64,000 bases of DNA. Origin: Roseiarcus sp963805295 (GTDB lineage Bacteria > Pseudomonadota > Alphaproteobacteria > Rhizobiales > Beijerinckiaceae). The translations under genes and the position numbers were made by a program. Within the stretch, counting starts at the first letter, position 1. The number at the start of each line of letters is the position of its first letter. Positions 1 through 7,916 of this stretch are shown here, piece by piece. Location: contig CAWDTW010000041.1 of assembly GCA_963805295.1 (NCBI GenBank), forward strand, positions 124,001-188,000, given 5' to 3'. The notes below the pieces were generated by a model. That model was not told where the DNA came from and made no database searches. It saw nothing but the letters and a program-made list of their open reading frames with translations.

Positions 1-220
1 GGTAGAGCTCCAGAAGGCCGCTCGCCCTTGCGCCAAGGCCCATGCGTCCCCGGAAAAAACGCGGATCGAAAAAGCCGTTCGGCCGATACCCGAGCCGTTC
101 GCCGATCAGCGCGTAATGCAGGGGCGCAAGCGCGTGCGCCCGTTCGGTCCCGAGCCGCCGGCGCGCATAGAGGCGGCTCCAAAACGCGCGGCGCGCCAGC
201 GACGATGGGGAGGACGGCAT
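1..220 (-). CDS. N-terminal part of an uncharacterised protein, cut by the window edge
   Basis: Only the first 73 residues are present; the ATG is at 220 and the gene runs off the left end of the window. It lies 17 bp downstream of lipB on the same strand, so the two may be co-transcribed. The segment HYALIGERLGYRPNGFFDP resembles the 'HYxxxGxxEGRxPxxxFDPxxY' stretches found in proteins linked to polysaccharide synthesis (rhamnan-synthesis and glycosyltransferase-like proteins). That resemblance is from memory and weak. No catalytic domain is visible in the part present. Confidence 0.45.
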   Translation of the reverse strand, partial: MPSSPSSLARRAFWSRLYARRRLGTERAHALAPLHYALIGERLGYRPNGFFDPRFFRGRMGLGARASGLLELY

Positions 221-237
221 TTCCGCGTGGCCCGGGG

Positions 238-990
238 TCAGGCCGAAGCGGAGACGGCGGCCGCCTCGCGCATGTCGACCGTCGGCCCGAACATCGCCTC
301 GAACGAGGCGCGCAGCGCCGCGTCGACTTGAGCCAACGTGGCGGCCCGGCCGAGGTCGGCGAGGCTGGTGACGCCGTAACGGGCCTCGGCGACGCCGCAG
401 GGGACGATGCCGGAAAAATGCGCAAGGTCCGGCGCAATGTTGAGGGCGACGCCGTGAAACGTCGCCCAGCGGCGCACCCGGACGCCGATCGCGGCGATCT
501 TGTCTTCCGCCATCGCCCCGTCGGCTCCGCGCGGCTTGTCGGGCCGGGCGACCCAGACGCCGACCCTGTCCTCGCGCGTCACGCCCTCGACGCCGAACGT
601 TTTCAGCGCGTCGATCAGCCAGCCTTCGAGCGCCGCGACATAGGCGCGCACGTCCGGGCGCCGGCGCTTGAGGTCGAGCATGACATAGGCCACGCGCTGT
701 CCCGGCCCATGATAGGTGAACTGTCCTCCGCGGCCGGCGCGAAAGACCGGAAACCGCGCCTCGATGAGGTCATCGGGCCTGGCGCTCGTTCCGGCCGTGT
801 AGAGCGGAGGATGCTCGAGGAGCCAGACCCGCTCGTCGGCGCGGCCGGCCGCGATGTCTTCCGCGACGGCCTCCATCTCCGCGAGCGCCTCCTTGTAGCC
901 GACCGGTCCCGGCGAAACGCGCCATTCAACCGGCGGGGCGCCGGGTGAGGCGAGGAGGGGCGGGCGCGGCGAAAGCCTGGGATTGGACAC
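238..990 (-). CDS. lipB: Lipoyl(octanoyl) transferase LipB
   Basis: Moves an octanoyl group from octanoyl-ACP to the lipoyl domains of 2-oxoacid dehydrogenases and the glycine-cleavage H protein, in the cytoplasm; LipA then adds sulfur. About 250 residues. The family signature RGGQFTYHGPGQ lies near residues 87-98, the catalytic lysine in AEDKIAAIG near 164, and the catalytic cysteine in GIVPCGV near 198, as in E. coli LipB. The reading frame is open further upstream, but the family similarity only starts near the GTG at 990, which was therefore chosen (VSNPRLS...). Length and all active-site residues are normal. Confidence 0.93.
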   Translation of the reverse strand: MSNPRLSPRPPLLASPGAPPVEWRVSPGPVGYKEALAEMEAVAEDIAAGRADERVWLLEHPPLYTAGTSARPDDLIEARFPVFRAGRGGQFTYHGPGQRVAYVMLDLKRRRPDVRAYVAALEGWLIDALKTFGVEGVTREDRVGVWVARPDKPRGADGAMAEDKIAAIGVRVRRWATFHGVALNIAPDLAHFSGIVPCGVAEARYGVTSLADLGRAATLAQVDAALRASFEAMFGPTVDMREAAAVSASA

Positions 991-1153
991 GCGGCCTTGT
1001 AGCAAAGGGCGCAGGGCCGCGCGAGCGCCTCGATCGGCAAGGCCCGACGAGCCCGCGCGTTGACGATGCAAACTCTTGTCTTGACGGAACGTAAGCCGTC
1101 GCGTCTTCTGTGAAAGGGGACGACAGTTCTGTTGCGTTGTGGAGGGCGGCGCC

Positions 1154-1962
1154 ATGACCGCATGCGCCCGAAAGCTCGGGCCCGCCGCCATCCTGGCCTG
1201 CGCGTGCGCGCTGATCGTCGGCGCGCCCGCCGTCGCATGGGCGGGCGCGTGGACCCTGCCGGGGGGAAGCGGCCTCCTCATCGAGACCCTGTTCGGCTGG
1301 ACCGGCGACGGCGCGCCCTGGGGCGGCAATCCGGCGGTCAAGCAACAGCGAGCGGACGCCCAGACCTACGTCGAATACGGCCTCAACGACGACGTGACGG
1401 TCTTCGGCCAGATGGCGCTCGAGCGCTATGCGCTGGGCCCGCCGACGCCAACACTTACACCGGGTTCGACTACTCGGCCGCCGGCGTCAGGGCAAAACTC
1501 TGGTCGACCGGCGAATGGGTCTTCTCCGGCGAGACGACGGTGTTCGTGCCGGGGGCCGGCAACCCGGCGGCGGCGGCTCAGGCCGGAAACACCGGCGGGG
1601 CAGGGGAGGCGCGCCTGCTCGCGGGGACGAACTTCAGCTTCGGACAATGGCCCGGCTTTGTCGACGCCGAGCTCGGCTATCGCCTGCGCACGGCCGGCCC
1701 GCCGGACGAATGGCATGGCGACTTGACGGTCGGCCTCAAGCCCGCGCCCGGGTTCATTCTGTTGCTGCAGGACTTCACCACCGTCTCGACCGCCTCGACC
1801 AACCGGGAGTTCCCGGCATGGCGGTCGTCGGTCATCGAGGCGAGCCTCGTCGTCCCGCTCGTCGATCGCTGGTCGGTTCAGGTCGGCGGCTTCACGAGCG
1901 TGCTCGCCGTCAAGACCAACACCGAGCGCGGCGCCGCGCTGTCGGTGTGGCGGAGGTTTTGA
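1154..1962 (+). pseudogene. Frameshifted secreted/outer-membrane beta-barrel-like protein
   Basis: Starts at the ATG at 1154 behind a GGAGGG ribosome-binding site. A signal peptide (MTACARKLGPAAILACACAL, cleavage near AWA-GAW) leads into QTYVEYGLNDDVTVFGQMALERYALGP. Around 1430-1445 the frame shifts by one base and continues as ANTYTGFDYSAAGVRAKLW to the stop at 1962. The C-terminal half alternates short amphipathic strands and ends in SVWRRF, like alphaproteobacterial hypothetical barrel proteins of about 270 residues. No function is known. A single lost base in the GGGCCCG stretch would explain the break, so this may be a sequencing error rather than a dead gene. Confidence 0.6.
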
Positions 1963-1971
1963 CGTTTCCCC

Positions 1972-3144
1972 TCACCCCGTCTTCTCGAACAGCTCCCTCC
2001 CGATCAGCATGCGCCGGATCTCGCTCGTGCCGGCGCCGATCTCGTAGAGTTTGGCGTCGCGCAGCAGGCGCCCGAGCGGATAGTCGTTGGTGTAGCCGGC
2101 GCCCCCGAGAATCTGGATCGCGTCGAGGGCGACCTGGGTCGCCCGCTCGGCGGCGTAGAGGATGGCGCCGGCGGCGTCCTCTCGGGTCGTCTCGCCGCGG
2201 TCGCAGGCTTTTGCGACGGCGTAGACGTAGGCCTTGGACGCGTTCATCGTCACATACATGTCGGCGAGCTTGCCCTGGACGAGCTGGAACGTGCCGATCG
2301 GCTGGCCGAACTGTTTTCGCTCGTGCACATAGGGCAGCACGACGTCGAGCGCCGCCTGCATGAGGCCGAGCGGCCCGGCCGAGAGCACCACGCGCTCGTA
2401 GTCGAGCCCGCTCATCAGCACATTGACGCCCTTGCCGACCTCGCCGAGCACGTTCTCCTCCGGAACCTCGCAGTCGGAGAAGACCAGCTCGGAAGTGTCG
2501 GAGCCGCGCATGCCGAGCTTGTCGAGCTTCGTCCCGTTGGAAAAACCCTTCATGCCGCGCTCGACGAGGAAGGCGGTGATGCCGCGCGCGCCTGCGGCCG
2601 GGTCGGTCTTGGCGTAGACGATGAGCGTCTCGGCGACCGGGCCGTTGGTGATCCACATCTTCGCGCCGTTCAGCACATAGCGGTCGCCTTTCTTGTCGGC
2701 CCGCGTGGTCATCGAGACCACGTCGGAGCCCGCGTTCGCCTCCGACATGGCGAGTCCTCCGACATGCTCGCCGGCGACGAGCTTCGGCAGGTAGCGCGCC
2801 TTCTGCGCCTCGTCGCCGCTGCGCACGATCTGGTTGACGCAGAGGTTGGAATGGGCGCCATAGGAGAGGCCGACAGCGCCGCTCGCGCGCGACACCTCCT
2901 CCATCGCCACGCAATGCTCGAGATAGCCGAGGCCCAAGCCCCCGTAGTCCTCGGGCGCGGTGATCCCGTGCAGCCCGAGCGCGCCCATCTTCGGCCACAG
3001 GTCGCGCGGGAAAAGGTTGTCGCGGTCGATCGCCGCGGCGCGCGGGGCGATCTCCTTCTCGGCGAAGGTTTTCGCGCTCTCGCGCACCATCTCGGCGCTC
3101 TCGCCGAGGTCGAAGTCGAACGAGCGGGGGGCGTTGGGGATCAT
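1972..3144 (-). CDS. ivd: Isovaleryl-CoA dehydrogenase
   Basis: FAD-dependent acyl-CoA dehydrogenase that oxidises isovaleryl-CoA to 3-methylcrotonyl-CoA in leucine breakdown and passes electrons to ETF. 390 residues from the ATG at 3144, the usual length. Visible are the acyl-CoA dehydrogenase signature GLAMSEANAGSD, the substrate/FAD stretch NGAKMWITNGP, and GLDYERVVLSAGP, whose glutamate (about residue 250) is at the isovaleryl-CoA-dehydrogenase-type catalytic base position. The C-terminal ILGGAGYTNDYPLGRLLRD and the EIGAGTSEIRR ending are typical. The usual leucine-degradation partners (methylcrotonyl-CoA carboxylase) are not in the window; the gene stands alone next to a repeat-rich gap. 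Confidence 0.92.
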   Translation of the reverse strand: MIPNAPRSFDFDLGESAEMVRESAKTFAEKEIAPRAAAIDRDNLFPRDLWPKMGALGLHGITAPEDYGGLGLGYLEHCVAMEEVSRASGAVGLSYGAHSNLCVNQIVRSGDEAQKARYLPKLVAGEHVGGLAMSEANAGSDVVSMTTRADKKGDRYVLNGAKMWITNGPVAETLIVYAKTDPAAGARGITAFLVERGMKGFSNGTKLDKLGMRGSDTSELVFSDCEVPEENVLGEVGKGVNVLMSGLDYERVVLSAGPLGLMQAALDVVLPYVHERKQFGQPIGTFQLVQGKLADMYVTMNASKAYVYAVAKACDRGETTREDAAGAILYAAERATQVALDAIQILGGAGYTNDYPLGRLLRDAKLYEIGAGTSEIRRMLIGRELFEKTG

Positions 3145-3384
3145 GGGGCGCTCAGGATGAACCGACGGCCGCGACCTTGGCGGCAATCGGCGACGCTGTC
3201 CAGAATTTCGGCGGGCGGCCGGCGCGCGTCCCGGCGCGGGACGCCGTTTCCGGGCGCGAACCGAAGCTTTTCAACGGATTGCGACGCCATTTTCGGGCGC
3301 GCGCCGCCGTGCCGCCGGTTTAGGAAGCAAGAGCACACTTTTGGAAGGCGCGCGAACGATTTCAAGCCGTTAGGCGCCAAAAAC

Positions 3385-3529
3385 GTAACCGGGGCAAATT
3401 CCCGGGCACGCAACTGCACAAAGCAAAATGCTGCAGTTGCGAGATTGAATCTTATCAAGCGCTTGCGCGAGCGCCGGCCTTCTGAAATTTTTCCTCCCGC
3501 GCTCCTGCCCGGGAATTTGCCCCGGTTAC
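3385..3529. mobile_element. 145-bp miniature element (IS66-type MITE), copy 1
   Basis: Bounded by perfect 24-bp terminal inverted repeats (3385-3408 and 3506-3529) that begin GTAACCGGGGCAAATT. It is flanked by an 8-bp direct repeat, CCAAAAAC (3377-3384 and 3530-3537). GTAA-starting ends and 8-bp target duplications are hallmarks of the IS66 family. No coding capacity. Differs from the copy at 3762 by one base. Confidence 0.85.
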
Positions 3530-3582
3530 CCAAAAACTGAACCTTTCTCCAAGGCGCCTGTCCCCGGCGGGACCGAAAGGCC

Positions 3583-3715
3583 GGGAGCGTGGCCTTCCCT
3601 CCCGGCCGCACTGAAGGAATTCCAAGCCCCGCGGAACGAAATCCAAGCCGGGCGGAATGAATTCCAAACCGGGCGGAACGAATTCCAAATTATTCGGAAC
3701 GAAAACCAAATCTTT
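3583..3715. repeat. Intergenic cassette with 21-bp tandem repeats, copy 1
   Basis: A leader (GGAGCGTGGCC then CCGGCCGCACTGAA) is followed from about 3611 by four to five degenerate 21-bp units of the type GGAACGAATTCCAAACCGGG, ending in TTCGGAACGAAAACCA. The same leader and ending recur at 4245-4350 with different internal units. Confidence 0.7.
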
Positions 3716-3761
3716 TTCCTTCCGCGAAACGAGACTTTTCAAGGGGTTATACACGATTTTC

Positions 3762-3906
3762 GTAACCGGGGCAAATTCCCGGGCACGCAACTGCACAAAG
3801 CAAAATGCTGCAGTTGCGAGATTGAATCTTATCAAGCGCTTGCGCGAGCGCCGGCCTTCTGAATTTTTTCCTCCCGCGCTCCTGCCCGGGAATTTGCCCC
3901 GGTTAC
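3762..3906. mobile_element. 145-bp miniature element (IS66-type MITE), copy 2
   Basis: Same 24-bp perfect terminal inverted repeats as copy 1 (3762-3785 and 3883-3906). Flanked by its own 8-bp target duplication CGATTTTC (3754-3761 and 3907-3914). 144 of 145 bases match copy 1, so both insertions look recent. Confidence 0.85.
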
Positions 3907-3986
3907 CGATTTTCGGAGAAAGTGCCTCCGCCGCGCGTCTCCCCGGGCAGACACGGCCTGGATGGCCGGGTCAATCCCCGGATCAA

Positions 3987-4007
3987 TCCCCGGATCAAGT
4001 CCGGGGA
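3987..4007. repeat. Extragenic palindrome
   Basis: TCCCCGGA-TCAAG-TCCGGGGA, an 8-bp perfect stem with a 5-base loop, preceded by two partial copies of CAATCCCCGGAT. Similar CCCCGGA...TCCGGGG palindromes are common between genes in Alphaproteobacteria. It may act as a weak terminator or be a REP-like unit. Confidence 0.55.
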
Positions 4008-4244
4008 CGGCCACGGCATAGGCCCTCGGTCGAGCCTCACGCGCCGGCCGCCGTCCGCGCATCGCCGATGTCGATCACATCCATGGGACCCATGATAACG
4101 GAGGATTCGGTTTTTCGGAAGCAAATGTTCGAAAAAGCATCGGCGGCAGACGATATGCCGGATGAGGACGCGCACGAACCGTCCCGCGCCGCCTCGCCCT
4201 CACGGGAGCGATCCCCGATAGAGTGCACTGTCACCGGAATTCCC

Positions 4245-4350
4245 CGGAGCGTGGCCGGCCCTCCTGGCCGCACTGAACGAATTCCAAGCCAAACTGAAGC
4301 AAATCCAAGCCAGACTGAAGCAAATCCAAATTTTTCGGAACGAAAACCAG
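4245..4350. repeat. Intergenic cassette with 21-bp tandem repeats, copy 2
   Basis: Shares with the cassette at 3583 the leader CGGAGCGTGGCC...GGCCGCACTGAA and the ending TTCGGAACGAAAACCA. The units in between (from about 4271) are of the type ACTGAAGCAAATCCAAGCCA, about 21 bp each, three to four copies. Confidence 0.65.
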
Positions 4351-4594
4351 GGGGGAAGGGGGGGCGTACGCTAAGAATCCCCTCATGTCGATTTTCATCA
4401 ATAAACTCATCAAGTTAGAGAAATACCACGGATAACCATTAACATATTGATTTCATTGCGATTCTCAACATACGGCGAAAAATGAGGGGATGAGTTAGAG
4501 GGGCGTACGGGACAAACAATCTTCTCTTTCCCCCATCTTTATTCTGATAACTCGTAAACGCCCTTCATGACGGGGAGGAGTACGGGGCGCTCGG

Positions 4595-5272
4595 TCACAC
4601 TCCTTCGAGGACTGCTCGGACGGTAGCCATATGCCTTTCATAGGCACTATGATTGATATCGAATACCTGAGATTGGAACCCTATCCGAATGCCTGCGGCT
4701 GAGTTGTTCATAGCGGCGCTCAGAAACATCTGTACTTGAGCCTTTTGATCTACTGGGTTTCCGGTCACACTTGTGATGCACGGAAAACTCGTGTTTATAC
4801 AAGCCATCAGCGGGGTAGTGGCCACTTCCAAGAGAATGAGGTCCTCAATCCGACCAGACGTTATATTTGAAGGTGATAGCGAAAAGGCGAACCTCCTCCC
4901 CCCATGATCATGCATTCCTCGATCTCGTAAATCTTTACCGCACCTCGGAAAACCGAAGGCTTTAGTACAATCGATGACTGCGTTTATACGCCCGTCGGGA
5001 TCATCCTCGGAATCGGCGACTAGACCCACTCCGACAATCTTAGCTAAATCCTCTCTGCGGGGGGCCAAGAACTTGACGAAGGTCTCCGCGTTGCGCCCCA
5101 ACTTGCGGATTCCTTTGAAGCAAAGAATCGTTATTGTCTCAGGATTCGCTTGGACGGAATTGAGACAAGCTTCGATAAGGCCGACTTCCGCCTCACCCTC
5201 GGCAAGAAACACCCGCGTCGTCAATGGCTTCGCGTCCAACCTTGTGTCTGGAATATAGTAACTAACGGGCAT
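4595..5272 (-). CDS. DUF3226-like TOPRIM-fold protein paired with an ATPase
   Basis: 225 residues. The N-terminal FLAEGEAEVGLIEA and the later VGLVADSEDDPDG fit the conserved glutamate and the D-x-D-type acidic motif of TOPRIM nucleases such as DUF3226 and DUF4435 proteins. The start codon overlaps the stop of the upstream ATPase gene by one base (TGATG), so the two are translationally coupled. The pair resembles split OLD-type (ATPase plus TOPRIM) anti-phage systems. Base composition is clearly lower in G+C than the flanks, a sign of transfer. Function is inferred; the family call is from motifs and gene pairing, not a database match. Confidence 0.7.
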   Translation of the reverse strand: MPVSYYIPDTRLDAKPLTTRVFLAEGEAEVGLIEACLNSVQANPETITILCFKGIRKLGRNAETFVKFLAPRREDLAKIVGVGLVADSEDDPDGRINAVIDCTKAFGFPRCGKDLRDRGMHDHGGRRFAFSLSPSNITSGRIEDLILLEVATTPLMACINTSFPCITSVTGNPVDQKAQVQMFLSAAMNNSAAGIRIGFQSQVFDINHSAYERHMATVRAVLEGV

Positions 5273-6357
5273 CAGCGAAGCTCCGCTCCGTATTCTTCTG
5301 CCAACGCCAGCTCGCTATGGTCAAAATATCTCGTATTTACGCCGCCCGATCCCCCTATCAAGTTGACTAAACATATATCGTCAAATTGCGTTTCGTTGGA
5401 TACGTCGATAAATATTTTGAGCAAATCAGATGAATGTGTCGCTATAAAGTATTGCGCTTTGCTATGCTCAACAGAATCAATGATACGCTTTACTACCTTA
5501 GGCATTATAGAGAAATGAAGTCCATCCTCTAATTCATCTACAATGATTATGCCGTCTTGAATTGCCAACTGGGCGAGTGAAAGCCTAAGAATATGAAGAA
5601 ATCCTGATCCGAGAACGTGGAGTGGTAAAAGACGTGGAAGTCCGGTATCTATATATATGTTTGGCTGTCCCAATTTTGTTATAGGTACAATCCCTTTAAC
5701 GTTCGGTTCTATCATCGTAAGAGCGTCAATCAGAGACTCAGTGTTCTTACTCTTAATAACTTCTACTAGTTGGTCGCTCACTTCCTGGTACATGTCGCGA
5801 ATATACGGCGATATAAACTGCGCAAGGATTGTGTCCTTGTTCACCGGATCTCCCTCGATTGAGACCGGCGACTGCAAGGGTTGAGACTGCCCATGAAGCT
5901 GTGGAGCGGTCAAGGGCGGATTGATTTGAACCGATCCAGTAGTCTTTCCTGAAGGCCCCGTGAAGTTGAACCGTACACCTGATATCGCTGCCTCGCTGTC
6001 CGATCGGCCAGGTGTAAACTGCGAACGCAGCAAAGGATCGATCAGAAGAGTCCTGCTCCTGGTTCGCCCCTGCGCAAGCACATCTGAGACGATCCGGACT
6101 GGATTCCTTTGGTCCAATTCCCAAAACCAAGACCGAAACGTATGGTCGCTCGAAGGCGTGATTATGTTGTCACCACGGAAGCTGTTAATTGAAAGCGCAA
6201 GGTGCGGGTTCGCCGCACCCGCATTGAGAAACACCGCTTCGAGCAGAGAGGTCTTTCCGCCTCCGTTACTGCCGGTGACTAAGTTGAGCCGTTTCAGTTT
6301 CTGCAGTTTTACGTCGCGGAGCGAGCGAAAGTTCGATACTTGTAAGCTCTTGAACAT
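5272..6357 (-). CDS. AAA-family ATPase (AAA15/AAA21, OLD-like)
   Basis: About 361 residues from the ATG at 6357, where the conserved start MFKSLQVSNFRSLRDVKL begins; an upstream extension is open but has no family resemblance. Walker A is GSNGGGKTSLLEAV near residues 28-41. ABC-type Walker B is IIIVDELEDGLHFSIMP, followed by the H-loop-like FIATHSSDLLKIF near the C-terminus. This is the SMC/RecF-like ATPase architecture of OLD, AbiL-like and PARIS AriA proteins. It is coupled to the downstream TOPRIM-like gene. Both are low in G+C and sit beside miniature transposons. An anti-phage role is likely but inferred. Confidence 0.82.
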   Translation of the reverse strand: MFKSLQVSNFRSLRDVKLQKLKRLNLVTGSNGGGKTSLLEAVFLNAGAANPHLALSINSFRGDNIITPSSDHTFRSWFWELDQRNPVRIVSDVLAQGRTRSRTLLIDPLLRSQFTPGRSDSEAAISGVRFNFTGPSGKTTGSVQINPPLTAPQLHGQSQPLQSPVSIEGDPVNKDTILAQFISPYIRDMYQEVSDQLVEVIKSKNTESLIDALTMIEPNVKGIVPITKLGQPNIYIDTGLPRLLPLHVLGSGFLHILRLSLAQLAIQDGIIIVDELEDGLHFSIMPKVVKRIIDSVEHSKAQYFIATHSSDLLKIFIDVSNETQFDDICLVNLIGGSGGVNTRYFDHSELALAEEYGAELR

Positions 6358-6624
6358 CACACGATCCCGATCTCCGCGAGTGGATGGCTTGGGTCCTAAC
6401 TTAGTCCGGATTCTACGTAGCCGCCATTCGGGGCTGCGGCGCTCTACCGGAGAATTCGTCGTGTCCAATAGGCCCGGCTCCAGCGGACACGCCCAATAAG
6501 ATCACTAATGACACTCGCTACCCTCTGAAGGAAGCCCTCTGCGTGGCTTCGAGATTGACTAGGCTTGAGCTTCCCGCCGTTCATCCACAGCGGGGTTACG
6601 GTGACAGTGGGGGTTACGGTGACA

Positions 6625-7268
6625 GTGCGCCGGGAGGCCGGCGAGGAGTAGGTGGTGCAAGTCCACTGCGATGAAGGAATAGCGAACCCCATCGGCCCCG
6701 AGCCGTGCGTCGTCGGCCGTGAGGCCGGGGGCGAAGCGTCGGCAGGGGTGCGTATAGGCCAGCCATTGAGCCGCGAAATTATCAATCGGGACGCTGACGC
6801 TTTTGTCACGGCGGAAGGCAACACGGGAGTGCGCGTCAACGCGAGCGCATTTCCGGCCCTGCGTGGTCGAAGACCCTGGCATGTACGTAAGCTCCTCGAC
6901 CGGAAACCGCGAGACCTCGACCTTGGCCGCGCGTGAAGTGAGCGGTCCGCATCGGGAAGGCGACGAGCCGAAGCCGATGATGCACGGGGACGAGGGGTCA
7001 GAACTCCGCCAAGGTAGCTGTGAAGCGAGCGAACGAGGCCGGGCGACCGGCAGAGGAGTTCGCGGAGCCAAGGGCGGGGGCCAAGGAGAACGCGCAACAG
7101 GACGGCACGCCCCGGACACCGAGCCGGCAAGGCGCGTCCCACGGCCTGGACCGCGTGCGGCAAGCCGTACGTTTCGCCGTCAACCATCCAAGGTGGGAGC
7201 CGGATTGCCTTAATCGGGCCCGTCCGGTCTGTGCGGGGGGCGCTCAGCAATGAGCGCCCCTACCGCGA
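6625..7268 (+). mobile_element. Group II intron 5' fragment, no intact reverse transcriptase
   Basis: Begins with the intron-like 5' end GTGCGCCGGGAGGCCGGCGA and continues through domain I-like sequence (GAAGGAATAGCGAACCCC, GCCAGCCATTGAGCCGCGAA). It reaches a stretch whose translation (TPRTPSRQGASHGLDRVRQ, then HPRWEPD, 7020-7253) resembles the region before or at the start of intron maturases. No RT domain follows; another copy of the 5' end starts at 7270. It is preceded by a doubled GGGTTACGGTGACAGT. The intron call is by sequence style recalled from bacterial introns, not a covariance-model hit. Confidence 0.6.
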
Positions 7269-7269
7269 T

Positions 7270-7349
7270 GTGCGCCGGGAGGCCGGCGAGGAGTAGGTGG
7301 CGGCAGTCCACTACGATGAAGGAATAGCGAACCCCATCGGCCCCGAGCC
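7270..7349 (+). mobile_element. Group II intron 5' end, second fragment
   Basis: About 80 bp nearly identical to the start of the fragment at 6625 (GTGCGCCGGGAGG... to GGCCCCGAGCC), then it diverges. It ends just before the downstream end of the 181-residue gene. Confidence 0.6.
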
Positions 7350-7370
7350 CTGACGTGATCAACACGAAGC

Positions 7371-7916
7371 TCAAAAGAACAGCGCGGCCTGTCGCTCCCT
7401 CAAGGAGGCTTCGATGGCCTTGAGCCCCTCCTGAATTTCGACGGCGTTGGCGACCAGCCAGCGGCCGTCCTTCCTCTCCAGCGTCGCGCGCAAGAGTTCG
7501 GCGCGGCCGACCAGTCTTTGATCGCATTCGATGAGGCGCTGAAGCGTCGGCGCTTCTTCACGGTAGCGCTGCGTCATCCGGTCGTTCTCCGGCGCCGGCT
7601 GCGCGCGGACCTGCCCCTCGATCGCGCCGATGGCGCGCGAAAGGACTTCGAGCGCCTGCGCCTCGGCGAGGGCGTTGGCGTCGGGCCGCGGCTTCTCCCG
7701 ACTCGGCAGGGGGAGGAACGCCCGCCGATAGGCGCTTTCGGCCTCTTCGATGGAGGCGCGCGCCAGCCCCAGCAGCCAACCCACCTTGCCGCGAACCAAT
7801 ATGTCGTCGGCGCGCAGCTGGTTTTCGAGGCGATAGAAATTATAGCCCCAGCCGTAGAACAGATTGACGGCGATCTGGTCGATCCCTTCGAGGTCGTAGA
7901 AGCGCGAGCCGGGCAT
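7371..7916 (-). CDS. Uncharacterised protein coupled to an SPFH-domain gene
   Basis: 181 residues, mostly charged and helical, with no signal peptide or clear membrane segment. The start ATG overlaps the stop of the upstream SPFH gene (TGATG at 7914-7918), so they form a translationally coupled pair. The N-terminus DLEGIDQIAVNLFYGWGYNF is followed by long helices (LARASIEEAESAYRRAF, EAPTLQRLIECDQRLVGRAE). I do not recognise the family. A role with its SPFH partner is the only contextual clue. Confidence 0.7.
   Translation of the reverse strand: MPGSRFYDLEGIDQIAVNLFYGWGYNFYRLENQLRADDILVRGKVGWLLGLARASIEEAESAYRRAFLPLPSREKPRPDANALAEAQALEVLSRAIGAIEGQVRAQPAPENDRMTQRYREEAPTLQRLIECDQRLVGRAELLRATLERKDGRWLVANAVEIQEGLKAIEASLRERQAALFF

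Larger units (their letters stand above)
3145..4594. other. Repeat-rich intergenic region without a convincing gene
   Basis: About 1.45 kb between ivd and the ATPase/TOPRIM pair. It holds two 145-bp inverted-repeat elements, two copies of a cassette with 21-bp tandem repeats, and a strong palindrome, listed separately. The open frames here are low-complexity translations of the repeats. From about 4380 the base composition turns AT-rich. A 10-bp direct repeat, GGGGCGTACG, occurs near 4364 and 4500, and CCCCTCAT near 4380 has its inverse ATGAGGGG near 4486; this could mark the edge of an inserted segment. Confidence 0.7.

Noticed and set aside
28..948. 306-residue open frame on the plus strand
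   Set aside because: Opposite lipB, which has all catalytic residues; no family features.
3583..4350. Possible CRISPR array
   Set aside because: Units are 21 bp, contiguous and degenerate, with no spacers and no cas genes nearby.
3455..4413. Small minus-strand proteins with LEFVPPG-type repeats
   Set aside because: Frames arise from the 21-bp DNA repeats and the miniature elements; no start signals, and the DNA repeat explains the peptide repeat.
6444..7250. 268-residue minus-strand frame
   Set aside because: Lies across group II intron-like RNA sequence; no domain seen and low-complexity composition.
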